From Micromonospora marina (GTDB taxonomy: Bacteria; Actinomycetota; Actinomycetes; Mycobacteriales; Micromonosporaceae), in contig NZ_FMCV01000031.1 of assembly GCF_900091565.1 (NCBI RefSeq), positions 1 through 54,675 of the forward strand: DNA of 54,675 nucleotides. The letters are read 5' to 3'. The position numbers and the translations under genes were made by a program. Of the stretch, positions 24,157 to 32,992 are shown one piece after another; the first letter of the stretch is position 1; each line of letters starts with the position of its first letter. A model generated the notes under the pieces. It was not told the DNA's origin and ran no database searches. It worked only from the letters and a program-made list of their open reading frames with translations.

Positions 24157-26166
24157 TCAGGCGGTGGCGGGCACCGGCGCGGGCTGTTCGCGGACCACCG
24201 CCACCTCACCCGCCGGCACCTCCAGCTCGCCGTCGCAGCGGGTGCCGCCGAGCAGCTCGACGCCGCTGACCGCCAGCCGAACCGGCCGGCCGGTGTGGTT
24301 GACCACGAACAGCCAGCTCCGGTCCGCCGAACGGCGGCGGACCACCTCCACCCCGGCCGGCGCGCCGACCGGCGGGCGTACGCCGGTCTCGGTGAGCAAC
24401 CTTGCCACCAGCCGGTCGGTGGCGTCGTCGTCGAGCCGGGTGCCGACGTACCAGGCGGCGCCCGCGCCGACCGCGTGCCGGGTCAGTGCCGGCACGCCGG
24501 GCAGGGGCCCGTCGGTGTACGCGGCCAGCACCTCCGCGCCCTCCGCGTGCAGCCACTCGGTCCACACGTCGGCGCGGGCGCCGTCGTCGAGGTGTACCGT
24601 CTCGCCGTCGCGCAGCGGGAAGAACTCCTCGACGCGTACGCCGAGCAGGTCGCGGAACGCGCCGGGGTAGCCGCCGAGCCGGATGTGGTCGTGCTCGTCG
24701 ACGATGCCACTGAAGTAGGTGACCACAGCCGTGCCGCCGCCCTCCACGAACCGGCGCAGCGCTGCGGCGTCGGCGTCGCGGACGAGGTAGAGCGTCGGCG
24801 CCAGGACCAGCCGGTAGCGGGACAGGTCGGCCGACGGGTGCACCACGTCGGCGGTGATCCCGGCCCGCCACAGCGCGGCGTGCAGCGCCGACAGCCGATC
24901 GGTGTACGTGACGTCGACGCTCGGGTGGGAGTCGAGTTCGGCGCCCCACCACGCCTCGTAGTCGAACAGGATCGCCACGTCGGCGTCGACTCGGCTGCCG
25001 CGTACCTCCGCGAGCGCGCGCAGGTCGGCGCCGAGCCGGCAGACCTCGCGGAACACCTTGGTGTCCGGCCCGGCGTGCGGCACCAGCGCGGAGTGGAACT
25101 TCTCCGCGCCGGCCCGGGAGGCCCGCCACTGGAAGAACAGCACACCGTCGGCGCCGCGCGCGACGTGGGCGAGGCTGTTGCGGCGCATCTGGCCGGGTGT
25201 CTTCGCCACGTTGCGGGGCTGCCAGTTGACGGCGCTCGTGGAGTGCTCCATCAGCAGCCACGGCGCACCACCGGCGACGCCCCGGGTGTGGTCGGCGGCC
25301 AGCGCCAGGTTGACCTGCGGCTGCGGGTCGGCGGCGGTGAGGTAGTGGTCGTTGGCGACCACGTCCACGTCGGCGGCCCAGGAGTGGTAGTCCAGGTACT
25401 TGATGCCGGTGCCGATCATGAAGTTCGTGGTGACCGGCTGCGGGACGAGCCGGTTCAGCAGTTCCCGCTCGGCCCGCAGCTGGGCGCGCTGCTCGTCGGA
25501 GGAGAAGCGCAGGAAGTCCAGTTGCTGGGTGGGGTTGGCGAACGTCGGCGCGGTACGCGGCGGGTTGATCTCGGCCCAGTCGTGGTAGCGCTGGCTCCAG
25601 AAGGCGGTGCCCCAGGCCGCGTTGAGCGAGTCCAGGTCGCCGTAGCGCTCGCGCAGCCAGCCGCGGAACGACTCGGCGCTGACGTCGCAGTAGCAGTGCA
25701 CGTTGTGGCAGCCGAGTTCGTTGGAGACGTGCCAGAGCACGACGGCGGGGTGCCGCGCGTACCGGCGGGCGACGGCCTCGACCAGGGCGAGCGAGTGGCC
25801 CCGGAACACCGGCGAGCTGGGGCAGTACGCCTGCCGGCCGCCGGGCCAGAGCACCGTGCCGTCGGCGCGGCGTGGCAGCGTCTCCGGGTGCCGGTGCGCG
25901 AGCCACGGTGGTGGACTGGCGGTGGCGGTGGCCAGGTCGACGCCGATGCCGCCGTCGTGCAGCAGGTCGATCGCCCGGTCCAGCCAGTCGAAGACGTACC
26001 GGCCGGGGGCGGGCTCCAGCAGGGCCCAGGAGAAGATCCCGACCGAGACGAGGTTGACCCCGGCGCGTCGCATGAGGTCGATGTCCTCGGCCCACGTCTG
26101 CTCGGGCCACTGCTCCGGGTTGTAGTCCGCGCCGTACCAGATGCCTTCGCCGTGCCAGTTCCGCAT
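24157..26166 (-). CDS. Beta-galactosidase, GH42
   Basis: 669 residues. YGADYNPEQWPEQTW at the N-terminus is typical of glycoside hydrolase family 42. The (beta/alpha)8 barrel holds the acid/base Glu150 (WHVSNELG) and nucleophile Glu307 (LLMEHSTSAVNW). Cys115, Cys153, Cys158 and Cys160 match the zinc site known in family members. A trimerisation domain and a small beta domain (VNHTGRPVRLAVSG) follow. No signal peptide is present, so it hydrolyses imported beta-galactosides in the cytoplasm. ATG 26166 has no ribosome site and lies just after a candidate promoter, so the mRNA may be leaderless. Co-transcribed with the DeoR gene. Confidence 0.93.
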   Translation of the reverse strand: MRNWHGEGIWYGADYNPEQWPEQTWAEDIDLMRRAGVNLVSVGIFSWALLEPAPGRYVFDWLDRAIDLLHDGGIGVDLATATASPPPWLAHRHPETLPRRADGTVLWPGGRQAYCPSSPVFRGHSLALVEAVARRYARHPAVVLWHVSNELGCHNVHCYCDVSAESFRGWLRERYGDLDSLNAAWGTAFWSQRYHDWAEINPPRTAPTFANPTQQLDFLRFSSDEQRAQLRAERELLNRLVPQPVTTNFMIGTGIKYLDYHSWAADVDVVANDHYLTAADPQPQVNLALAADHTRGVAGGAPWLLMEHSTSAVNWQPRNVAKTPGQMRRNSLAHVARGADGVLFFQWRASRAGAEKFHSALVPHAGPDTKVFREVCRLGADLRALAEVRGSRVDADVAILFDYEAWWGAELDSHPSVDVTYTDRLSALHAALWRAGITADVVHPSADLSRYRLVLAPTLYLVRDADAAALRRFVEGGGTAVVTYFSGIVDEHDHIRLGGYPGAFRDLLGVRVEEFFPLRDGETVHLDDGARADVWTEWLHAEGAEVLAAYTDGPLPGVPALTRHAVGAGAAWYVGTRLDDDATDRLVARLLTETGVRPPVGAPAGVEVVRRRSADRSWLFVVNHTGRPVRLAVSGVELLGGTRCDGELEVPAGEVAVVREQPAPVPATA

Positions 26167-26197
26167 GACAGCAGAGGTTGCCCTCGAACAGCACCCA

Positions 26198-26232
26198 AGT
26201 CAACACTTTCCAACATCGACTGAAGTTCCAAC
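26198..26232 (-). promoter_or_regulatory. Repeated GTTGGAA motifs and -35 box upstream of GH42
   Basis: On the minus strand GTTGGAA occurs twice (26226-26232 and 26208-26214, 18 bp apart) and is followed by GTTGACT. TTGACT (26198-26203) could be the -35 box, with CAACCT at 26175-26180 as -10. Clustered short repeats overlapping a promoter fit DeoR-type operators. Assignment to the adjacent DeoR regulator is inference. Confidence 0.5.
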
Positions 26233-26286
26233 GTTTACCGGGGCTTTGCGCCGCCTGACCGCCGACAGCGTCGCCTTTTTGCCCCC

Positions 26287-26314
26287 TTGACAGCGCCACG
26301 CCAAGGGGTAGCTT
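26287..26314 (+). promoter_or_regulatory. Promoter of the ABC transporter operon
   Basis: TTGACA (26287-26292), a 16-bp spacer and TAGCTT (26309-26314) resemble a housekeeping sigma promoter. It lies about 130 bases before the binding-protein gene, leaving a leader of roughly 125 bases, and just right of the GTTG repeats that could control both directions. Confidence 0.5.
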
Positions 26315-26445
26315 CAAGCGCCACCGGCTGTTTGTGTTCGGACGTGTGGATTCTCGGTGGATCTACCGCTACCGACATGAACACCGGCCACCGCCAACGA
26401 TCACGGTCCATGAGCGCAGCGCACCTCTTCCCCGCAGGAGGCACC

Positions 26446-27777
26446 ATGTCCCGTCCCCGCTCGCAAGCCGAATACCTCGCCCGGCTCGTACCCCCGTCCG
26501 TCGCCGGCCTGAACCGGCGTTCGCTGCTCGCCGGCGCGGCCGGCGCGGGAGCGCTGCTCGGCACCGGTCTGCTGGCCGGTTGCGGCGACTCCGACTCCGG
26601 GTCCGGCGGCGACGCCACGAGCGTCTCCCTCGGCTCGAACCAGTCGGACCCGAAACCCAAGGACGTCGTCGCGAAGGTGATGGACGGCTTCAAGACGTCC
26701 TCCGGCGTGACCGTCGACATCAACACGGTCGACCACAACACGTTCCAGGAGAACATCAACAACTACCTCCAGGGCAAGCCGGACGACGTGTTCACCTGGT
26801 TCGCCGGCTACCGGATGCGGTTCTTCGCCGCCAAGGGCCTGGCCGGTGACCTCAGCGACGTGTGGGGCAAGCTCGACGGCTACTCCGACGCGTTCAAGAA
26901 GGCGTCCACCGGCGACGACGGCAAGCAGTACTTCGTGCCGGCGTCGTACTACCCGTGGGCGGTCTTCTACCGCAAGTCGGTGTGGCAGCAGCGCGGCTAC
27001 GAGGTGCCCCGGACGCTCGACGACCTGAACACGCTCGGCGCGCAGATGAAGAAGGACGGCCTGGACCCGATCGCGTTCGCCGACAAGGACGGCTGGCCGG
27101 CGATGGGCACGTTCGACATCCTCAACCTGCGGATCAACGGCTACCAGTTCCACATCGACCTGATGGCCGGCAAGGAGGCGTGGACCTCCGACAAGGTGAA
27201 GAAGGTCTTCGACACCTGGGCCGGGCTGCTCCCCCTGCACCAGCCGGACTCGCTCGGCCGCACCTGGCAGGAGGCGGCCCAGTCGCTGCAGCAGAAGAAG
27301 AGTGGCATGTACCTGCTCGGCCTGTTCGTCGGCCAGCAGTTCAGCGGCGCCGACCTGGAGGACCTGGACTTCTTCACGTTCCCCGAGATCGACTCCTCGA
27401 TCGGCGCGAAGGCGCTGGACGCCCCGATCGACGGCTACATGATGGCCCGCAAGCCCAAGTCCCAGGACGCGGCGCAGAAACTGCTGACGTACCTGGGTTC
27501 GAAGGAGGCGGCGGACATCACCGTCAAGAACGACCCGAGCACGCTGGTCGCGAACAGCGGCGCGGACACCGGCGCCTACACCGCCCTGCAGAAGAAGGCG
27601 GCCGAGCTGGTCGGCTCCGCCACCGAGATCGCCCAGTTCCTCGACCGGGACACCCGGCCGGACTTCGCCTCCACCGTGATCATCCCGGCGCTGCAGCAGT
27701 TCATCAAGGACCCGAAGGACATCAGCGGGCTGCTCACCAGCATCGAGAACCAGAAGAAGTCGATCTTCACCAGCTGA
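26446..27777 (+). CDS. ABC transporter sugar-binding lipoprotein
   Basis: 443 residues from ATG 26446 with AGGAGG five bases upstream; the longer open frame before it is not coding. The signal sequence NRRSLLAGAAGAGALLG ends in lipobox LAGC, and the twin arginine suggests Tat export. The mature part is an extracellular solute-binding protein of family 1 (VDHNTFQENINNYLQGKPDDV, YPWAVFYRKSVWQQRGYEVP, DAPIDGYMMARKPKS). It captures an oligosaccharide for the two permeases encoded next. With GH42 and GH36 nearby the ligand is probably a galactoside; this is inferred from context. Confidence 0.9.
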   Translation: MSRPRSQAEYLARLVPPSVAGLNRRSLLAGAAGAGALLGTGLLAGCGDSDSGSGGDATSVSLGSNQSDPKPKDVVAKVMDGFKTSSGVTVDINTVDHNTFQENINNYLQGKPDDVFTWFAGYRMRFFAAKGLAGDLSDVWGKLDGYSDAFKKASTGDDGKQYFVPASYYPWAVFYRKSVWQQRGYEVPRTLDDLNTLGAQMKKDGLDPIAFADKDGWPAMGTFDILNLRINGYQFHIDLMAGKEAWTSDKVKKVFDTWAGLLPLHQPDSLGRTWQEAAQSLQQKKSGMYLLGLFVGQQFSGADLEDLDFFTFPEIDSSIGAKALDAPIDGYMMARKPKSQDAAQKLLTYLGSKEAADITVKNDPSTLVANSGADTGAYTALQKKAAELVGSATEIAQFLDRDTRPDFASTVIIPALQQFIKDPKDISGLLTSIENQKKSIFTS

Positions 27778-27799
27778 CGGCGGAAGGGGGAAGGACACC

Positions 27800-28753
27800 A
27801 TGTCCGACCTGCCCCTGATCCAAGCGGATCACGCCGTGCCGCCGCCGGCCGCGACCACCAAGGGTGGTCGCGGTCGCCGGCTACGGCTCCTGTCCCGCAC
27901 CGACCGCGTGGTGATCACGCTGATGGTGCTGGTACCCCTGCTGCTCGTCACCGGGCTGGTCTGGCTGCCCGCGGTGGCGACGGTGCTGCTCTCCGGCACG
28001 AACTGGGACGGCATCGGCCCGGTCTCCGAAATCGAATGGGTAGGGGCCAAGAACTACGACGACGTGGTGAACATCTACCCGCCGTTCGTCCCCGCCGTGC
28101 AGAACAACCTGCTCTGGCTGGCCGCGCTATTCGTGGTGGCCACCCCGTTCGGCATGTTCCTCGCCGTGCTGCTGGACAAGGAACTGCGCGGCAGCCGCTT
28201 CTACCAGACCGCGCTCTACCTGCCGGTGGTGCTGTCGCTGGCGCTCATCGGCTTCGTCTGGCAGCTCATCTACAGCCGCGACCAAGGACTGCTCAACGGC
28301 GTGTTCGGCGGCGACACCGACTGGTACGGCGACCCGGACGTCAACATCTGGGCCGTGCTCGTGGCGGCCGGCTGGCGGCACGTCGGCTACATCATGCTGC
28401 TCTACCTGGCCGGCCTCAAGGGCGTCGACCCGTCGCTGCGGGAGGCCGCCGCGGTCGACGGCTCCTCGGAGACCAGCACGTTCTTCCGGGTCGTCTTCCC
28501 GGTGATGCGCCCGATCAACATCATCGTGCTGGTGGTGACGGTGATCGAGTCGCTGCGCGCGTTCGACCTGGTCTGGGTCATCAACAAGGGTCGCAACGGG
28601 CTGGAACTGATCTCCGCACTGGTCACCCAGAACGTGGTCGGTGAGGCCAGCCGGATCGGCTTCGGCTCCGCGCTGGCGACCATCATGCTGGCCGTCTCGC
28701 TCGTCTTCATCACCATCTACCTCTGGACCGTGATGCGGGAGGACAAGCGATGA
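27800..28753 (+). CDS. ABC sugar permease, MalF type
   Basis: 317 residues with six predicted membrane spans, the first at about 37-63 (VVITLMVLVPLLLVTGLVWL). The EAA loop EAAAVDGSSETSTFFRVVFPVMRP-like (about residues 215-238) that contacts the ATPase is intact. It forms the channel together with the following gene product. The start is 22 bases after the binding-protein stop, and its end overlaps the next start as ATGA, so the genes are one operon. No ATPase gene is present here; the shared MsiK-type ATPase used by many actinobacterial sugar transporters is the likely energiser. Confidence 0.92.
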   Translation: MSDLPLIQADHAVPPPAATTKGGRGRRLRLLSRTDRVVITLMVLVPLLLVTGLVWLPAVATVLLSGTNWDGIGPVSEIEWVGAKNYDDVVNIYPPFVPAVQNNLLWLAALFVVATPFGMFLAVLLDKELRGSRFYQTALYLPVVLSLALIGFVWQLIYSRDQGLLNGVFGGDTDWYGDPDVNIWAVLVAAGWRHVGYIMLLYLAGLKGVDPSLREAAAVDGSSETSTFFRVVFPVMRPINIIVLVVTVIESLRAFDLVWVINKGRNGLELISALVTQNVVGEASRIGFGSALATIMLAVSLVFITIYLWTVMREDKR

Positions 28754-29628
28754 CCGCCGTCTCCACCGGCCGCCGCCCCGTGCGGCCCGGCCGGGTCGTC
28801 CTGCACCTGTTCCTGGGTACGGTCGCCGTGGGCTGGCTGTTCCCCATCCTCTGGGCGGTGCTCACCTCGTTCCGCTCCTACGAGTACACGGCCGTGAACG
28901 GCTACGTGTCGCTCGGCGGCTGGACGATCGACAACTACGTCACCGCCTGGCGTACCGCCGAGTTCGGCAAGCACTTCCTCAACTCGGCGTACATCACGAT
29001 CCCGGCGGTGCTGCTGACGTTGTTCCTCGCCTCGTGCGTGGCGTTCGTGATCGCCCGGTTCAGCTGGAAGCTCAACATCGCGCTGCTCGGCCTGTTCACC
29101 GCGGCGAACCTGCTGCCGCAGCAGGCGCTGCTCATCCCACTGTTCCGGATGTTCACCGAGATCCCGCTGCCGGCCTGGATGAGCGACTCGGAGCTGCTGT
29201 ACGACAGCTACTGGGGGCTGATCCTGGTCAACGTCGCGTTCCAGTGCGGCTTCTGCGTGTTCGTGCTCAGCAACTACATGAAGGCGCTGCCGCACGAGCT
29301 GTACGAGGCCGCGATGGTCGACGGGGCGAACGTGTGGCGGCAGTACTGGCAGGTGACGATGCCGCTGTGCCGCCCAGCGCTCGCCGCGCTCGCGACACTG
29401 GAGGTCACCTGGATCTACAACGAGTTCTTCTGGGCCACAGTGCTCATGCGGACCGGCGACAAGTTCCCGGTCACCAGTTCGCTGAACAACCTGCGCGGCG
29501 AGTTCTTCACCGACAACAACCTGGTCTCCGCCGGTTCGGTGCTGGTCGCGATCCCCACCCTGGTGATCTTCTTCCTGCTGCAGAAGCAGTTCGTCCGGGG
29601 TCTGACGCTGGGAGCCTCGAAGGGATGA
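28750..29628 (+). CDS. ABC sugar permease, MalG type
   Basis: 292 residues, six spans, from LHLFLGTVAVGWLFPILWAVLTSF to LVAIPTLVIFFLLQKQFVRGL, the usual MalG-like C-terminus. The EAA loop EAAMVDGANVWRQYWQVTMP is present. Partner of the MalF-type permease in the transport channel. It overlaps the previous gene by four bases, and its own stop overlaps the GH36 start as ATGA, so import and hydrolysis are translationally coupled. Confidence 0.92.
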   Translation: MTAVSTGRRPVRPGRVVLHLFLGTVAVGWLFPILWAVLTSFRSYEYTAVNGYVSLGGWTIDNYVTAWRTAEFGKHFLNSAYITIPAVLLTLFLASCVAFVIARFSWKLNIALLGLFTAANLLPQQALLIPLFRMFTEIPLPAWMSDSELLYDSYWGLILVNVAFQCGFCVFVLSNYMKALPHELYEAAMVDGANVWRQYWQVTMPLCRPALAALATLEVTWIYNEFFWATVLMRTGDKFPVTSSLNNLRGEFFTDNNLVSAGSVLVAIPTLVIFFLLQKQFVRGLTLGASKG

Positions 29629-31832
29629 CGATCGTCCACCTGCGCCGCGCGCGGACCAGCCTGGTGCTCGACGCACGCGGCCCGGGCCTGCCCCGGGTCG
29701 TGCACTGGGGCGCCGACCTCGGCCCGCTGCCCGACGGGGACCTGCCCGCGCTGGCCGACGCCACCATGCCGCCGGTCGTGCCGAGCAGCTTCGACGCGCC
29801 CACGGTGCTGTCGCTGCTGCCCGAGGCGAGCGCCGGGTGGAGCGGGCGGCCCGGTCTCGCCGGTCACCGCGACGGCCGGGACTGGTCCACGGCGTTCCGC
29901 CTCACCGGCCTCGACGTGCACGACGACCTCGCCGCGCCGCCTGAGCTGTTAGGAGGGGACCCTTTACCTGCACCAGGCGTTAACAGGGGGCCCTTCCTTA
30001 CCGCAGGGCGGGTGGTGGTGCGGGCGGCGGACCCGGACGCGGGGTTGAGCCTGAGCGTCGAGATCACGCTGGACGCGGCGGGCGTGCTGACGCTGCGGCA
30101 CCGGCTGCGCAACGACGGCGACGGCCGGTACGAGCTGCGGGAACTGACGCCGGTGCTGCCGGTGTCGGCGGTCGCCACCGAACTGCTCGACCTGACCGGG
30201 CGGTGGTGCCGGGAACGCGCGCCGCAGCGGCACCCGTGGCCGATGGGCGCCTGGGTACGCGAGGGGCGGCACGGCCGCACCGGCCACGACGCCACGCTGC
30301 TGCTGGTGGCGGGCACCGCCGGGTTCGGTTTCCGGCACGGCGAGGTGTGGGCGGTGCACACCGCGTGGAGCGGCGACCACGTCACCGCCGCCGAACGTCG
30401 CCCCACCGGTGAGTCCACGCTCGGCGGCGGTGAACTGCTGGCGCCGGGCGAGGTCGTGCTGGAGCCGGGCGAGGAGTACGTCACTCCCCTGCTCTACGCG
30501 GCGCACTCCGCCGACGGGCTGGACGGGCTCAGCGAGGCGCTGCACACGCACCTGCGGGCCCGCCCGTCGCACCCGCGCACACCGCGGCCGGTGACGTTGA
30601 ACGTGTGGGAGGCGGTCTACTTCGACCACGACCTGGACCGGCTGCGGGCGCTCGCCGACGCGGCCGCCGAGGTCGGTGTGGAACGCTTCGTGCTCGACGA
30701 CGGCTGGTTCCGGGGCCGACGGCACGACCAGGCCGGGCTCGGTGACTGGTGGGTCGACGGCGACGTCTGGCCGGACGGGTTGCAGCCGCTGATCGACCAC
30801 GTACGCGGGCACGGCATGCAGTTCGGGCTCTGGGTGGAGCCGGAGATGGTCAACCCCGACTCCGACCTGTTCCGCGCCCACCCGGACTGGGTGCTCCAGA
30901 CGCCGGGCCGGCTGCCACCGCCGTGGCGGCACCAGCAGGTGCTCGACCTGGCCCACCCGGACGCGTACGCGTACCTGCTCGAACGGCTCGACGCGGTGCT
31001 GAGCGAGCACGACGGGATCGCGTACCTGAAGTGGGACCACAACCGCGACCTCACCGAGGCCGGGCACGCCGGGCGGCCGGGGGTGCACGGGCAGACCCTC
31101 GCGGTGTACCGGCTGCTGGACGAGCTGCGCGCCCGGCACCCGGACGTCGAGATCGAGAGCTGCTCGTCCGGCGGCGCCCGCGTCGACCTGGAGATCCTGC
31201 GCCGCACCGACCGGGTCTGGGCCAGCGACTGCAACGACGCGTTGGAACGGCTGTCCATCCAGCGCTGGACCGGTCTGCTGCTGCCGCCGGAGCTGATCGG
31301 CACGCACATCGGGCCGGAGCGCTCGCACACCACGCACCGCGTGCACGACCTGGGTTTCCGGGCGGTCACCGCGCTGTTCGGCCACCACGGCATCGAGTGG
31401 GACATCACCGCGATCGACGCCACCGAGCGGGCCGAACTCGCCGCCTGGGTGGCGCTTCACAAGCGGCTGCGTCCGCTGCTGCACGGCGGCCGGGTGGTGC
31501 GGGTCGACCATCCGGACCCGGCCGTGCAGGCCCACGGCGTGGTCGCCCACGACAGCTCCCACGCGGTGTACGCGGTCAGCCGGGTCGCCACGTCGGCGGC
31601 GCAGGTGCCGGGCGCGGTGCGGCTGCCCGGGCTGGACCCGGCCCGGCGCTACCGGGTCCGCCCGCCCGACGGGGCGCCCGAGCCGGCGCTGCTGGAGCTG
31701 TCCCCGCCGGGCTGGCTGGCCTGGCCGGGTGATGGCGTCACGGTGAGCGGTTCGGTGCTGGGTTCGGTGGGCCTGCAACTGCCGGCTCTGCACCCCGAAC
31801 AGGCCCTCCTGCTGGAGGTCGTCGCGGCCTAG
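29625..31832 (+). CDS. Alpha-galactosidase, GH36
   Basis: 735 residues from ATG 29625. An N-terminal beta-sandwich (about 1-300) precedes the GH36 barrel with RPVTLNVWEAVYFDHD, VLDDGWF, GLWVEPEMVN, the nucleophile Asp471 in YLKWDHNRD and acid/base Asp535 in WASDCNDALERLSIQRW. It removes terminal alpha-galactose from melibiose- or raffinose-like sugars imported by the operon's transporter; no signal peptide is seen. Residues about 108-126 (LGGDPLPAPGVNRGPFLT) are encoded by an inserted palindromic repeat (29948-30001) that keeps the frame. The gene is the last of the operon and overlaps the convergent gene by four bases. Confidence 0.92.
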   Translation: MTIVHLRRARTSLVLDARGPGLPRVVHWGADLGPLPDGDLPALADATMPPVVPSSFDAPTVLSLLPEASAGWSGRPGLAGHRDGRDWSTAFRLTGLDVHDDLAAPPELLGGDPLPAPGVNRGPFLTAGRVVVRAADPDAGLSLSVEITLDAAGVLTLRHRLRNDGDGRYELRELTPVLPVSAVATELLDLTGRWCRERAPQRHPWPMGAWVREGRHGRTGHDATLLLVAGTAGFGFRHGEVWAVHTAWSGDHVTAAERRPTGESTLGGGELLAPGEVVLEPGEEYVTPLLYAAHSADGLDGLSEALHTHLRARPSHPRTPRPVTLNVWEAVYFDHDLDRLRALADAAAEVGVERFVLDDGWFRGRRHDQAGLGDWWVDGDVWPDGLQPLIDHVRGHGMQFGLWVEPEMVNPDSDLFRAHPDWVLQTPGRLPPPWRHQQVLDLAHPDAYAYLLERLDAVLSEHDGIAYLKWDHNRDLTEAGHAGRPGVHGQTLAVYRLLDELRARHPDVEIESCSSGGARVDLEILRRTDRVWASDCNDALERLSIQRWTGLLLPPELIGTHIGPERSHTTHRVHDLGFRAVTALFGHHGIEWDITAIDATERAELAAWVALHKRLRPLLHGGRVVRVDHPDPAVQAHGVVAHDSSHAVYAVSRVATSAAQVPGAVRLPGLDPARRYRVRPPDGAPEPALLELSPPGWLAWPGDGVTVSGSVLGSVGLQLPALHPEQALLLEVVAA
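29948..30001. repeat. 54-bp palindromic repeat inserted in frame within GH36
   Basis: GTTAGGAGGGGACCCTTTACC on the left is an imperfect inverted copy of GTTAACAGGGGGCCCTTCCT plus TAC on the right. Its base use (runs of G, TTA codons) differs sharply from the surrounding gene, and the length of 54 is a multiple of three. I recall REP-like elements of this type in Micromonosporaceae genomes. Confidence 0.65.
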
Positions 31833-32785
31833 CGGAACAGGTGGGCGTGCTCGGCCGCCCAGTCGTCGAAGCTGCGCGGCGGGCGGCCGATGAGGTCCGC
31901 GACGCTGGGGCGCTGGGCGTATGTCCACGCGGTCAGCTCGTCGAACCGCAGGTGGTACTCGCGCAGGGCGTACAGGGTCACGTCGATGCCGCTGTCGGTC
32001 CAGCCGTGCCGTCGCCAGATCGCCCGGCTGTCCTCGGGGGACACCTCGACGCCGGTGATCTCACACCCGATGGCCCGGCCGATGCCCGCCAGGCGGGACC
32101 GGGTGCTGATCGGCGGCCCGACCGCCTCCAGCACGGCGCCCACGTGGTCGTCGGTCCGCATCGCGACGGCGGCGACAGCGGCGAGGTCGTCCTCGTGGAT
32201 GAACGGGTACTGGCCGCTTTCGAGGAGCGCCTCCCGTACGGTGCGCTCGCCGCGGATCGTCTCCGGCCAGTCCGACCCGGTGGCGGGGTAGGTGCCCTCG
32301 ATCGCGGCGCCCATCACCGCGGACGGGCGGATGTGCGTCCAGCGCAGGCCCGATCGCTCGACCGTCTGCTCGATGGCCAGCCAGAACCAGGTCTCGGGCG
32401 GGTAGTCCGGCTCGTACTCGGTGCCGTGCGAGGACAGCACCACCACCTTGGTGGTCCCGGCGTCGCGGGCCAGCCACACGACGTCCGACGTCGTGTCGGC
32501 CACGGCTCCGGCGAGGAAGACCGTCCCGACGCCGGCGAAGACCGCGGCATGGTCCAGGGGCCGGGTGATCGAGCCTTCGACAAGGTCCACGTCGTCGGGC
32601 CAGCCGTCGGTCTGACCGGGTTCGGCCAACACCCGTACCCGGTCACCGGCGTCGAGGAGGCGCCGGGCCAGGCACCGCCCGACGATGCCGGTGGGACTGC
32701 TGCCGGCGTCCTTGCGGGGAGCGACGGCGGTGATCAGATGCAGCGGCGCGCCGTCGACGTGCGCGACGGGGATGACTCGGCGCAA
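31829..32785 (-). CDS. NmrA/SDR-like NAD(P)-binding protein
   Basis: 318 residues from TTG 32783-32785, with AGGAGG eight bases upstream. The pattern GIVGRCLARRLLDAGDRVRVLAEPG, VDLVEGSITRP, VFLAGAVADTTSDVVWLARDAGTTKVVVLSSHG and WTHIRPSAVMG belongs to atypical SDR/NmrA proteins. The N-terminal glycine motif is unusual: where relatives read like GATGxxG, this protein has AGSSPTGIVG preceded by an odd extension, so cofactor binding is uncertain. It may be an NADP-dependent reductase or a redox-sensing regulator. Its tail overlaps the GH36 stop. Confidence 0.7.
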   Translation of the reverse strand: MRRVIPVAHVDGAPLHLITAVAPRKDAGSSPTGIVGRCLARRLLDAGDRVRVLAEPGQTDGWPDDVDLVEGSITRPLDHAAVFAGVGTVFLAGAVADTTSDVVWLARDAGTTKVVVLSSHGTEYEPDYPPETWFWLAIEQTVERSGLRWTHIRPSAVMGAAIEGTYPATGSDWPETIRGERTVREALLESGQYPFIHEDDLAAVAAVAMRTDDHVGAVLEAVGPPISTRSRLAGIGRAIGCEITGVEVSPEDSRAIWRRHGWTDSGIDVTLYALREYHLRFDELTAWTYAQRPSVADLIGRPPRSFDDWAAEHAHLFR

Positions 32786-32923
32786 GGCAAGACCCTCCTG
32801 GGCGACAGGTGGGGATCTTGCGCCGTCCTCGACGCCGAGGACGGTTGCGGATCCGGTGGACTCAACCTAACCCTCGGTAGAGGGCCGGTCAATCACGATC
32901 CGCCACCGCCCCGCCCGCGCCCC

Positions 32924-32982
32924 GTGATCAAGGAGTTCGTGTCCCGATCGGATGCCGACGGTGACACGAACTCCTTGATCAC
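32924..32982. repeat. 20-bp perfect inverted repeat, copy 1 of a dispersed family
   Basis: GTGATCAAGGAGTTCGTGTC (32924-32943) and its exact complement (32963-32982) enclose a 19-base loop. A degenerate copy lies at 54178-54236. This copy is 11 bases from the mannanase stop, so it may also serve as that gene's terminator. Confidence 0.75.
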
Positions 32983-32992
32983 CGGATAGGGG

